In this document: piece after piece, positions 7,129 through 16,148 of the stretch
Position numbering within the stretch: position 1 is the stretch's first letter
Layout: each line of letters starts with the position of its first letter
Assembly: GCA_018384735.1 (NCBI GenBank)
Contig: JAHAXB010000016.1
Span: 1 to 64,000 of the forward strand
Source of the DNA: Eubacteriales bacterium
GTDB lineage: Bacteria; Bacillota; Clostridia; Christensenellales; UBA1242
DNA: 64,000 nt
Direction of reading: 5' to 3'
Program-made: the position numbers and the translations under genes
Notes under the pieces: model-generated
Database searches by the model: none
What the model saw: only the letters and a program-made list of their open reading frames with translations
What the model was told of the DNA's origin: nothing

Positions 7129-9386
7129 ACCACGATGTTATCATCGACAACATCAATTTCGGTAAAATGAATTTGCTCGGTAATAATTTGTTCCGAGATT
7201 TTATCTTCGATTTGCGTTTGGATTAAACGACGAATTGGACGAACACCATAATTCTTTTGGTAACCGTGCTCCGCAATCCAAGTCACAACCGCATCAGTAT
7301 AATGCATGCTAACATTTACCGCCGACAAGCGCTTACTCAATTTTTGCATTTGTAGCACCACAATCTTCTCAATGTCGTTTTGGGTCAAGGTGTTAAAGAC
7401 CACCACGCTATCAATTCGGTTAATAAACTCCGGACTAAACTTTTTACGCATACCTTCCATGATGTACTTTTCTTCCTCTTCTGGTGCTACATCGTGGTCA
7501 GTCGGAATTTCACTGACCCCCACATTTGAAGTCATCACGATTAAAGCGTTACGGAACGATGTTACCTTACCATGTGAATCGGTCAAGCGACCTTCATCTA
7601 AAATTTGTAACATTAAATTATAAATATCGGCATGGGCTTTTTCAATTTCATCAAACAAAACCAAGCAGTACGGATTATGGCGTACTCGGTTACACAAGTT
7701 AGAACCATCATCATAACCAGCATATCCCGGAGGCGCACCAACCAATTTACTAACACTGTGTGCTTCACTAAACTCGCTCATATCCAATTTAATAAAGGCC
7801 TTTTCAGTATCGTAGAGCATTTGCGATAACTGCTTACAAACTTCGGTCTTACCCACACCAGTGCGTCCCAAGAAGAAGAACGAGCCAATCGGACGGTTAG
7901 CATCGTTAATACCACTACGGTTACGGCGAATAGCCTTGGCAACCGCGCTAATTGCTTTATCTTGACCGATAATCACGGCTTGTAGATCTTTTTCCAAATC
8001 CATTAAATTACGTTGGTCATTCGTATTGATTTTATTCAACGGAATCTTGGTCATTTCCGAAACCACGGTTGCAATATCCGCATCGGTAATGGTTGATAAG
8101 TTATGTCCCGCTTTAATTTTGGCCTTGGCGCAAGCTTTATCTAAAACGTCAATCGCCTTATCGGGCAAGTTACGGTCAAAGATATATCGGTTTGACAATA
8201 ACACCGCAGCCTTCAAAGCGCTGTGGTTAATTTGCACTTTATGGTAGTTTTCAAACCCAGGTTTCAAGCCTTCCAAAATTTCCACCGTTTGTTCCAACGT
8301 TGGTGCATAAACCATTACAGGGTCAAAGCGGCGTTCCAAGGCTGGGTCCTTTTCAATGTACATGCGGTACTCGTCAATCGTCGTCGCTCCCACACAACGT
8401 AAAGTACCGCGCGCCAAAGCCGGCTTCAAAATTTCCGCCACACTCATTTCGCCATCCTTGTTACCGCTGGCAACAATGTTATGAATCTCGTCGATGAATA
8501 AAATAATATCATCGCGACCTTTGAGTTCTTGCAAAACTTTATTCAAACGGCCTTCTAATTCGCCACGGTATTTAGAGCCGCCCAACAACAAACCGACATC
8601 CAAAGAATAAATAATTTTGTTTTGTAAATTTTCCGGCACCTGCTGGTCAACAATACGTTTTGCCAATCCTTCAATGATTGCACTTTTACCAACGCCGGCC
8701 TCGCCAATCAAAACCGGATTGTTTTTAGTTTTACGACAAAGAATTTCAATCAAGTGGTTGGTTTCCTCATCGCGACCAATAATGCGATCAATTTTTCCTT
8801 GGCGTGCTTTGGCGGTTAAATCCTGTCCATATTCTAATAACACCGGCGACAAATCAGCATTGACCGGTGCACTGCTTACGCGCGAAGCATGACTATTTAA
8901 TTCTGTTACCCGCGCCGTACTTTGCGCAACAGTGGCGTGTTGTACCGGTGTTGACGACATGATAACTTTCGGTTGTGTCGGTTTTTGCGCACTCACATTT
9001 TCAATCTCATTAACAATCTTTTGTAAAATCCGTTGTGAAGCCCCCGGGTTGATTTTATCAATCACCGCCTTGGTTTGTTTACATTTAGAACACAAAACAT
9101 ACAACAAGGATTCGCTGTAAATCTCGGGTTGGTTAAACAACATACTTTGTGTTTCCGCCATGCTCAAAATTTGATTCACATTTTTATCCGCGAAGAACGC
9201 CGGTGGTGTCGCTGCTAAGCGTTCCGATGTTACGCCCTCACTATTCAAAAAAGCACAAGCCAAACTATCCGTAACTAAACTGCAACCATACAACAAATGA
9301 ATCGGTGCAACTTTTTGTGGATTGTTACCTGCCGCTCTCAAAGCAAATTGCCAAATCCGTGTTAAGTTACCCGAAATGTTTACCAT
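7113..9386 (-). CDS. ClpC/ClpA-like double AAA+ ATPase lacking M-domain and GF loop
   Basis: [61 protein letters not shown]; likely start [10 protein letters not shown] (9386). Confidence 0.92.
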   Translation of the reverse strand: MVNISGNLTRIWQFALRAAGNNPQKVAPIHLLYGCSLVTDSLACAFLNSEGVTSERLAATPPAFFADKNVNQILSMAETQSMLFNQPEIYSESLLYVLCSKCKQTKAVIDKINPGASQRILQKIVNEIENVSAQKPTQPKVIMSSTPVQHATVAQSTARVTELNSHASRVSSAPVNADLSPVLLEYGQDLTAKARQGKIDRIIGRDEETNHLIEILCRKTKNNPVLIGEAGVGKSAIIEGLAKRIVDQQVPENLQNKIIYSLDVGLLLGGSKYRGELEGRLNKVLQELKGRDDIILFIDEIHNIVASGNKDGEMSVAEILKPALARGTLRCVGATTIDEYRMYIEKDPALERRFDPVMVYAPTLEQTVEILEGLKPGFENYHKVQINHSALKAAVLLSNRYIFDRNLPDKAIDVLDKACAKAKIKAGHNLSTITDADIATVVSEMTKIPLNKINTNDQRNLMDLEKDLQAVIIGQDKAISAVAKAIRRNRSGINDANRPIGSFFFLGRTGVGKTEVCKQLSQMLYDTEKAFIKLDMSEFSEAHSVSKLVGAPPGYAGYDDGSNLCNRVRHNPYCLVLFDEIEKAHADIYNLMLQILDEGRLTDSHGKVTSFRNALIVMTSNVGVSEIPTDHDVAPEEEEKYIMEGMRKKFSPEFINRIDSVVVFNTLTQNDIEKIVVLQMQKLSKRLSAVNVSMHYTDAVVTWIAEHGYQKNYGVRPIRRLIQTQIEDKISEQIITEQIHFTEIDVVDDNIVVQSRR

Positions 9387-9417
9387 ATATTGATTGTAGT
9401 ATTTTTGTAAAATATTG

Positions 9418-9423
9418 TATACT
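9418..9423 (+). promoter_or_regulatory. -10 element (TATACT) of mcsA-like gene, overlapping -35-like TATACA of the divergent gene
   Basis: TTGTAG-18-TATACT-6-ATG; opposite strand TATACA-TACAAT-CAATAT-ATG. Confidence 0.5.
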
Positions 9424-9429
9424 GTTTTT

Positions 9430-9648
9430 ATGGTCATATCCTACGAACCGATAAAAAAAACTTATTCGACAAAATCTTTACCAGAAGAGGTTTCGCACCA
9501 TTTTAAAACACCACATCTTCAATCAAAAATTTGTGGCAACTGTGGTTATGACCTAAATGAATTTTTGAAAACTGGCTACTTAGGTTGTCCTGATTGTTAC
9601 CAATATTTCAAAAAAGAATTGGAGTCGTACATCAATGAACTTAGATAA
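9430..9648 (+). CDS. mini McsA-like zinc-finger protein
   Basis: single CGNCGYDLNEFLKTGYLGCPDCYQYF motif; overlaps the start of the McsB gene. Confidence 0.7.
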   Translation: MVISYEPIKKTYSTKSLPEEVSHHFKTPHLQSKICGNCGYDLNEFLKTGYLGCPDCYQYFKKELESYINELR

Positions 9649-10621
9649 TCTTGTGATGACAACCCGTGTGCGCCTAGCCCGTAACCTTGCGCATATTCCA
9701 TTTGCTTGCCACGACCGCAAAGTCTTCCGTCGTATTGCAGATTACATTACACACCACCGCCCCGACCTGAACAGTTTTAATCTGAATGAACTTGCCATTC
9801 GTGACAGTCTTTTTGAACAACATTTAATTAGCGCAGACTTTTTACAAAACGCCGACACCGGAGTTTTGGTTACCAATTATGACAACACCATCAACATTAT
9901 GCTGGACGAAGAAGACCATATCCGCATCCAAGCCATCACTAACCGTTATGATTTGTGGCAAACTTATCAAACTGCTAAAAGCATCGCCGACCAATTAGAG
10001 AAAGACTTTGAAATCGCCAAAGACCCACAACTGGGATACCTTACCAAATGTCCAACCAACCTTGGCGGTGGTCTACGTGCCAGCGTGATGATTTATTTGC
10101 CGGCACTAACTATCACCAAAAAAATTGCCGATGTTTTTCAAGAACTTGACAACCAAAAAATTACCATCCGAGGTGTTTATGGGGAAAACAGCGATGCCAG
10201 CGGATGCATCTACCAAATTTCTAACCAAAACTGCTTAACCATGTCAGATCATGAAGTTATCAACATGATCAATCGCATTGTTACTAAACTAGCTACGACC
10301 GAGCTTAACCTTGAACGTGAACTTTGGCAAAAATCACCCGACAAGATTATCGATAAAGTAATGCGCGCTTGGGGTATCTTAACTAACGCACATTTATTAT
10401 CCAGTGACGAAGTTGTCGAACAATTGGTATGGATCAAACTTGGTATTGGCTTTAAGATTCTTGCTTTCCGTAATAACCGCATTATTGACGACCTGTTTTT
10501 CATTACCAAACCCAACACGATTATCACTAATCATCACCTACAAAACGCTTCTCAACTGCAACGTGATAAAAAGCGCGCCGAAGAAGTCCGCGAAAAACTG
10601 CTAACTTTCCGTATGAAATAA
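9635..10621 (+). CDS. mcsB: protein arginine kinase McsB
   Basis: TTRVRLARNL, EEDHIRIQAI, LTKCPTNLGGGLRASVMIYLP, RGVYGENSDASGCIYQISNQ. Confidence 0.93.
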   Translation: MNLDNLVMTTRVRLARNLAHIPFACHDRKVFRRIADYITHHRPDLNSFNLNELAIRDSLFEQHLISADFLQNADTGVLVTNYDNTINIMLDEEDHIRIQAITNRYDLWQTYQTAKSIADQLEKDFEIAKDPQLGYLTKCPTNLGGGLRASVMIYLPALTITKKIADVFQELDNQKITIRGVYGENSDASGCIYQISNQNCLTMSDHEVINMINRIVTKLATTELNLERELWQKSPDKIIDKVMRAWGILTNAHLLSSDEVVEQLVWIKLGIGFKILAFRNNRIIDDLFFITKPNTIITNHHLQNASQLQRDKKRAEEVREKLLTFRMK

Positions 10622-10698
10622 GCCCGGTTTTCACTTTACGCAAGATTTCGTTTGTGTTTATATTTGCAAATATGTTATCCTGATTTCATGCCCATTTT

Positions 10699-11505
10699 AT
10701 GGGTAAATCACAAACAAAGGAACGAATTGAATTGAAAAATAAAAATCAAACCGTTCGTAAGGCCGTCATTCTTTGTGCTGGTAAAGGTACCCGCATGATG
10801 CCTTACACCAAATCACAACCTAAGGAAATGTTACCGGTTCAAACTACCCCATTATTACAACTAATTGTTGAACAAGCGATTGAAGCCGGCATTAAAGAAT
10901 TTTTTATTATCATCAGTGACAGTAAAGAATGTATCGTAAACCACTTTAAGGATATGTATCCTGACATCAAAATTTCCTATGGTAAACAAATAAAAATGGA
11001 AGGCACTGGTCCAGCAACCATGATTGCCAAGGACTTTATTGGCAAGGATCCATTCTTGTTAATCTTCCCCGACGAATTGATGTTGGAACAAAACCCATAT
11101 AAAGTTTTAATTGATGACTTTAATCAACATCACACAACTGTTTTGTCATCCTACCAAATTCCATTAGAAGTCGCCTACCGCTATGGCATTATTATCCCGA
11201 AAAAAGGCAACGAAATTAAAGGTATTGTGGAAAAACCCAAAGACAATCCACCATCCAATTTTGCCTCACTCGGAACTTATGTTTTGGTTCCCGAAGTTTT
11301 AGACTATGTCCGTGAACATATCGACGGCGAAGGTGAAATATGTATAGTTGATGCCATTAACAAGTTACCAAAACTACGCCATGTAGAATTAACTGGTAAA
11401 CGCTTTGATTTAGGCAACCCAATGGGCCTTGCTCAAGCCATGACCTACGCCACCTTAAAAGCTCATCCAGAATTTAAAACTTGGTTGCAAGATTTAATCA
11501 AATAA
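10699..11505 (+). CDS. galU: UTP--glucose-1-phosphate uridylyltransferase (start may be TTG at 10732)
   Basis: KAVILCAGKGTRMMPYTKSQPKEMLPV, GTGPA, FPDELML, IVEKPK. Confidence 0.88.
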   Translation: MGKSQTKERIELKNKNQTVRKAVILCAGKGTRMMPYTKSQPKEMLPVQTTPLLQLIVEQAIEAGIKEFFIIISDSKECIVNHFKDMYPDIKISYGKQIKMEGTGPATMIAKDFIGKDPFLLIFPDELMLEQNPYKVLIDDFNQHHTTVLSSYQIPLEVAYRYGIIIPKKGNEIKGIVEKPKDNPPSNFASLGTYVLVPEVLDYVREHIDGEGEICIVDAINKLPKLRHVELTGKRFDLGNPMGLAQAMTYATLKAHPEFKTWLQDLIK

Positions 11506-11523
11506 AAAAAGGAGAAACAAAAA

Positions 11524-12627
11524 ATGTTAAAATTTGGAACATCAGGAATTCGTGACATTACAAAAAACTTAATTAAGGATCATGTGGCAACACAAATTGC
11601 CGAAGCATTATCAAAAGCTGGTTGGAAAGAACTCTCACTTGGTCGTGACGGCCGCACCGGCAGTGATAAACTTATGAACGAGTTTGTCAAAGCTTTCCCC
11701 GGCACCATTCACAACTTGGGTATCACTACTACACCAGACATAGTTGCACAAAATGGTCTAGCTGTAATGATTACGGCTTCACATAACCCGTACCAATACT
11801 GTGGCTTTAAAATCTATTTAAATCACTTTGAACAAAAAACACTGGATATTCCACCAGTACCAGTATACCATAAATGGGACTTGTTACCCAAAGATATCGT
11901 CATTGACTGCGCTAATGGTGCACTTGGACACAAATTGCACAGTCTTGGTTTTACTAATATTGTCAATTACAAAGGTGAAATTAACGAAGGATGTGGTGTT
12001 ACTCACCCTGAGTTTTTAACCAAATATTGTCAAGATAATAAATTGGAAATCGCTTTCTCAGTTGACGGCGATGCAGATCGCTGTTTGGTATATTTGCATG
12101 ATCGTATTTTAACTGGCGAAGAAACTTGCTTAATTATTGCTAAATTATTAAAATTAAACAAAATTGTCGTTGACGAAACTATCAACAGCGGACTTGGTAA
12201 TTCGATTGAATTAGTCCGTTGTAAAGTTGGTGCTAAAAATGTTGTAGACGCAATGCGAGCAAATCACCTCGTATTTGGCGGAGAAAAAAGCGGTCACTAT
12301 TATTTAGATGCCAACATGGGTGATTCGGATGCGATTGATACCATTATTTTAATTGCAAAAGCATATCATGAAATTGGATTGGATGGTATGTTAAAAATTA
12401 TTAAATCATATCACTCTTACTTTGAGTTTTATCGCAATGTTAAACTTACCGACCTTCCCGCTAACTATGAAGAGGTACTTGCTAACTTTGTTTTACCAAA
12501 AGGTATGCGCAAGGTTATTCGCAAAAGCGGTACCGAACCCCTCCTCCGTATTATGTTAGAAGGCAAAAAAGAAAAAGTTGTTATGAAAGCTTGGCAAACA
12601 TTGTCCGCCCAATTAAATTTAAAATAA
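11524..12627 (+). CDS. compact phosphohexomutase (GlmM/phosphomannomutase superfamily)
   Basis: LKFGTSGIRD, MITASHNPY, SVDGDADRC, FGGEKSGHY, RKSGTEPLLRIM; only 367 aa. Confidence 0.85.
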   Translation: MLKFGTSGIRDITKNLIKDHVATQIAEALSKAGWKELSLGRDGRTGSDKLMNEFVKAFPGTIHNLGITTTPDIVAQNGLAVMITASHNPYQYCGFKIYLNHFEQKTLDIPPVPVYHKWDLLPKDIVIDCANGALGHKLHSLGFTNIVNYKGEINEGCGVTHPEFLTKYCQDNKLEIAFSVDGDADRCLVYLHDRILTGEETCLIIAKLLKLNKIVVDETINSGLGNSIELVRCKVGAKNVVDAMRANHLVFGGEKSGHYYLDANMGDSDAIDTIILIAKAYHEIGLDGMLKIIKSYHSYFEFYRNVKLTDLPANYEEVLANFVLPKGMRKVIRKSGTEPLLRIMLEGKKEKVVMKAWQTLSAQLNLK

Positions 12628-12648
12628 GCATAGTTTAATCATAAAATA

Positions 12649-12676
12649 AAACACCCTTCACATAGGGTGTTTTTAT
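12649..12676. terminator. bidirectional terminator
   Basis: AAACACCC ttcacata GGGTGTTTTT between convergent genes. Confidence 0.75.
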
Positions 12677-14008
12677 TTAATAATGATACTTTTTCTTTTG
12701 GGCAAACAGGAACAATAATGAAATGATTAACGCCATCATTTCTGCAAAGGTAATCGATAACCAAATTCCCTCAACTCCAAGCCACAAAGGCAATAAAATT
12801 GCCGCTAACAGCTTAAAACCCAAAGTCCTTAACACAGAAATAATTGCCGAAATAATACCGTTGTTTAACGCCGTAAAGAAGGACGAAATAAAAATATTGA
12901 TACCAATTACAATGAAATTAACCGAAATCATCCTGAATGCATGCGCGGTCATTTTTAATAAATCCTGGTTGTACCCCACGAACATTTTAGCAAACGGCAT
13001 TGACAAACAAAACGCCAAAACCGCCATGACAATGCCAACTAACAAATTTAAGGTCAAACTTTTCTTCAACAAACTTTTTAATTCATCATGATTTTCCGCG
13101 CCGTAATGATAACTAATTACCGGCGATGAACCAATCGTAAAACCAATAAAGATGGCAATGAAAATAAATTGCACATACATCAACACACCATACGCCGAAA
13201 CGCCATTCGCGCCGGCGTATTTTAGTAACTGCAAATTATAGACGATACTGACAATCGAACCCGAAACATTAGAAAACAGTTCCGAAACCCCATTACCGCA
13301 AGCACGCAACATCGGTTTAAATTCAAACCTAGTTTTGGTCAAATGCAATAAACTGGTGTTACGTTTGGATAGGAAATAAAAGATTGGCAATGTAGCAGCA
13401 ATAGTTTCACTGATACCAGTAGCTAATCCCGCACCAATAACTCCCCAATGGAAAACGCCAACAAAGAGTGCGTCTAAAATGATGTTGGTAATCCCGCCGA
13501 CTAAATTAAAAATTAAACCTAGTTTTTGTCTTTCAGCCACCGGTAAAATTACTTGGAAAACATTTTGTAACATAAAACAAATGATAAACGACAAAATAAT
13601 GCGCCCATACCACACACATTCCTCTAAGGTTTCCCCTTCTGCACCTAAGAATTTGGCCACTGGACGTGCACAGGTTACCCCAATTACGGTTAATACTAAT
13701 CCAACCACAATCGTCATCATGACAATCATGGTAAAATATTGATTAGCCTTTTCGTGTTTTCCTTGTCCTAAGGTCTTTCCGATTAACGCGGTACCACCCG
13801 AACCAATCATAAAACCTACCCCGCCCAAAATCATGATAAACGGAAAAATTAAGTTTACGGCATTGAACGCAACTTGCCCCGCAAAATTAGACACAAAGAA
13901 ACCATCGACCACACTGTAAATCGAAGTAAACACCATCATAATGATTGGTGGTATACAGAACCTAATCAACTTCCGATGGGTGAAATGATCAGACAGTTTA
14001 ATTTCCAT
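12677..14008 (-). CDS. MATE-family efflux protein
   Basis: 12-TM MATE pattern, PPIIMMVFTSIYSVVDGFFVSNFAG, GGTALIGKTLGQG; SD AAAGGAG. Confidence 0.9.
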   Translation of the reverse strand: MEIKLSDHFTHRKLIRFCIPPIIMMVFTSIYSVVDGFFVSNFAGQVAFNAVNLIFPFIMILGGVGFMIGSGGTALIGKTLGQGKHEKANQYFTMIVMMTIVVGLVLTVIGVTCARPVAKFLGAEGETLEECVWYGRIILSFIICFMLQNVFQVILPVAERQKLGLIFNLVGGITNIILDALFVGVFHWGVIGAGLATGISETIAATLPIFYFLSKRNTSLLHLTKTRFEFKPMLRACGNGVSELFSNVSGSIVSIVYNLQLLKYAGANGVSAYGVLMYVQFIFIAIFIGFTIGSSPVISYHYGAENHDELKSLLKKSLTLNLLVGIVMAVLAFCLSMPFAKMFVGYNQDLLKMTAHAFRMISVNFIVIGINIFISSFFTALNNGIISAIISVLRTLGFKLLAAILLPLWLGVEGIWLSITFAEMMALIISLLFLFAQKKKYHY

Positions 14009-14039
14009 GCTTGCTCCTTTGAATTTTCTTTTAACGAAT

Positions 14040-14066
14040 AAAAAATCCTGACCGACGTCAGGATTT
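14040..14066 (-). terminator. terminator downstream of tRNA-Gly
   Basis: AATCCTGAC cgac GTCAGGATT flanked by an A/T run. Confidence 0.7.
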
Positions 14067-14071
14067 TCCTC

Positions 14072-14146
14072 TGGAGCGGGAAATGAGGTTCGAACTCACG
14101 ACCTTCGCCTTGGCAAGGCGACGCACTACCGCTGTGCTACTCCCGC
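14072..14146 (-). tRNA. tRNA-Gly (anticodon GCC), CCA encoded
   Basis: reverse complement GCGGGAGTAGCACAGCGGTAGTGCGTCGCCTTGCCAAGGCGAAGGTCGTGAGTTCGAACCTCATTTCCCGCTCCA folds as cloverleaf. Confidence 0.97.
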
Positions 14147-14259
14147 ATTCGTATAAGTATAATAGCACGCCCCAATCAAAAATACAAGCACTTTTTCTTG
14201 GTCATATTTTTTACAAAAATCGGCAATAAAAAAATTGTTAAAATATTTCTTTGCAAATA

Positions 14260-14288
14260 TTGACTATAACTACCGAATTTGATAAAAT
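14260..14288 (+). promoter_or_regulatory. sigma-A-like promoter, apparently leaderless for the 14295 CDS
   Basis: TTGACT-17-TAAAAT-6-ATG; no Shine-Dalgarno. Confidence 0.6.
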
Positions 14289-14294
14289 TGAAGC

Positions 14295-16118
14295 ATGGAA
14301 AATAACAAATTAACACAATTCAATTTATCTGGAAAGGCGGCCAAAAAGATTTCAGCCTTATGTGCGGCGGGTCTTTTATTTTTAACCCCGCTTTTTGGTA
14401 AATCCAATACTCTTAACCCACAAAAACAAATTGAAAATTTGTCAAAAAATTATCGCAGCAATAAAACCCAAAATGCGATTGACAAATTCAGTTCTGCTGA
14501 AGCCGAAAAAGTATTGAAAAACACCCTTGCTAATCCACTACGCAACATGAAAACCGCAACCCTTATCAACGTGGAAGCGATGGCTCAATTAGCCGAAGTT
14601 AACGCCGAAAACATTGCCATGTTATTAAAGGTTTCCGACATTTACCATCAATTTGCCGTTAAAAACTTGGTCGAATCTGGTATGGCACAAGAAATGTACG
14701 AATATGCCATCGTTGCTGACGAAAAAGAAAACGCAGCGGTTTGGAACAAACACAATGCCGAAGAAAATCTTCGTTCACGCAGTTTCTTTGCACCCATGCA
14801 AGTTGAATTGGGCTTAAAAAGTGAAACTGGTGCTTTGACCACCGCTGATGAAGTTACTTTCAACAAAATGGACAGCATCGACGGCAAAAATGAATACACT
14901 AAAGTATTCTTTAAAAACAACGGTCCACGTAATGTTTATCAAGAAGTTAACGCTGTTACCACCTGGGTACTTGAAGATATCTGTGGTCAAATTTATGATA
15001 CATACCGTATCATGGCTTACCAAAATGGTTCCAGCAAAGAAGGTGCCGCCGAGTTCGCGAAACGTAAAACCAATGAATTTAAACAATACATCAACAATAT
15101 TAAAAAGATTGTGATGCAAGATAACTTGACCGATAAAGGTTTGAAAAACTTGGATCGTAACATGAACGATGCGGTTAATGTTATGCCCGCTAAAGCCTTC
15201 GGTACCACCGAAATGCGCGGCGCCTTAATTGATGCCTTGACTTCAATTTTCGGTGTTCAAAAAATCCAACAAGTTTTAATTAAATTAAACTACAATCTTG
15301 ATAAAAACCAAGCTGAAGCGTACACCCAAGCCGCTAAAACAGTTACCAAGAAAAAAGCCGCAGCAGTTACCAAAAACACTGTTAAAGCGTCACACAGCAC
15401 CAACATTCAAAAGCCAGCTTTTGTTGAAGATTTGAAATACGGTTCCGATGTTTTAATTGGTAATAAACGCACCACTATAGTCAACGAAATTGACTACACA
15501 CTTCCGGGAAATTTGTTCGATTACGACTTTGGTGTTCAAGTTAATCCGGCGTTTGCTTATAAGAACAGCAATTTCGACAGTTCAACCCAAATTCTGGCCA
15601 AAGCCGGCGCAACTACGAAACCAACCCAAAACGGTTGGACCTTTGGTGCTAAACTTGGTACTGGCGCCGAAATTTTCTACAACAATGGTGCTGCCTTCTT
15701 ACTTGATGGTGACCTCAGCGTATCAAAACAAATTTCTAACAGCAATGTAAAAGTTGATGGCAGCATCGGTGGCTCCTATGGTTTCTCACAAACCAATCCT
15801 TATGGTTCATTACGCGCGATGGCATCTGTTTTATTCAAGACCAGTTGGGGAACCTTTTCTCTTGGTATCGGTTACGAACATGTGTTTACCAAAAATCAAG
15901 GTTACACACCAACTCCAACACCAACTCCAACACCAACTCCAACGCCTGATCCAACCCCTGAGAAGCCAGGACAAGAAGCGCCAGGTGATGAACAATTACC
16001 GGACGAACCAACATATGGTGGCGATGATGGCACCGAAAATCAACCCGGAGACACAACAGACATCGGAGATATCACTGATGTACCAGACAAGCCTGTTGAT
16101 TTTACACACCTTAAGTAA
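14295..16118 (+). CDS. secreted/surface protein with beta-strand-rich C-terminal domain and Pro-Thr linker
   Basis: signal-like ISALCAAGLLFLTPLFG, alternating beta region, PTPTPTPTPTPDPTPEKPG then an acidic tail. Confidence 0.75.
   Translation: MENNKLTQFNLSGKAAKKISALCAAGLLFLTPLFGKSNTLNPQKQIENLSKNYRSNKTQNAIDKFSSAEAEKVLKNTLANPLRNMKTATLINVEAMAQLAEVNAENIAMLLKVSDIYHQFAVKNLVESGMAQEMYEYAIVADEKENAAVWNKHNAEENLRSRSFFAPMQVELGLKSETGALTTADEVTFNKMDSIDGKNEYTKVFFKNNGPRNVYQEVNAVTTWVLEDICGQIYDTYRIMAYQNGSSKEGAAEFAKRKTNEFKQYINNIKKIVMQDNLTDKGLKNLDRNMNDAVNVMPAKAFGTTEMRGALIDALTSIFGVQKIQQVLIKLNYNLDKNQAEAYTQAAKTVTKKKAAAVTKNTVKASHSTNIQKPAFVEDLKYGSDVLIGNKRTTIVNEIDYTLPGNLFDYDFGVQVNPAFAYKNSNFDSSTQILAKAGATTKPTQNGWTFGAKLGTGAEIFYNNGAAFLLDGDLSVSKQISNSNVKVDGSIGGSYGFSQTNPYGSLRAMASVLFKTSWGTFSLGIGYEHVFTKNQGYTPTPTPTPTPTPTPDPTPEKPGQEAPGDEQLPDEPTYGGDDGTENQPGDTTDIGDITDVPDKPVDFTHLK
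15906..15953 (+). repeat. 12-bp tandem repeat (ACACCAACTCCA x3 plus a degenerate copy) encoding TPTP
   Basis: direct inspection. Confidence 0.9.
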
Positions 16119-16121
16119 AAG

Positions 16122-16148
16122 AAAAGCGCAAGTCACTTGCGCTTTTTT
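16122..16148. terminator. bidirectional terminator overlapping the last codons of the P-type ATPase
   Basis: AAAAGCGCAAG tca CTTGCGCTTTTTT. Confidence 0.8.

Noticed and set aside
15906-15953. Phase-variable microsatellite
   Set aside because: The unit is 12 bp, so copy-number changes keep frame; it could vary linker length but not switch expression.
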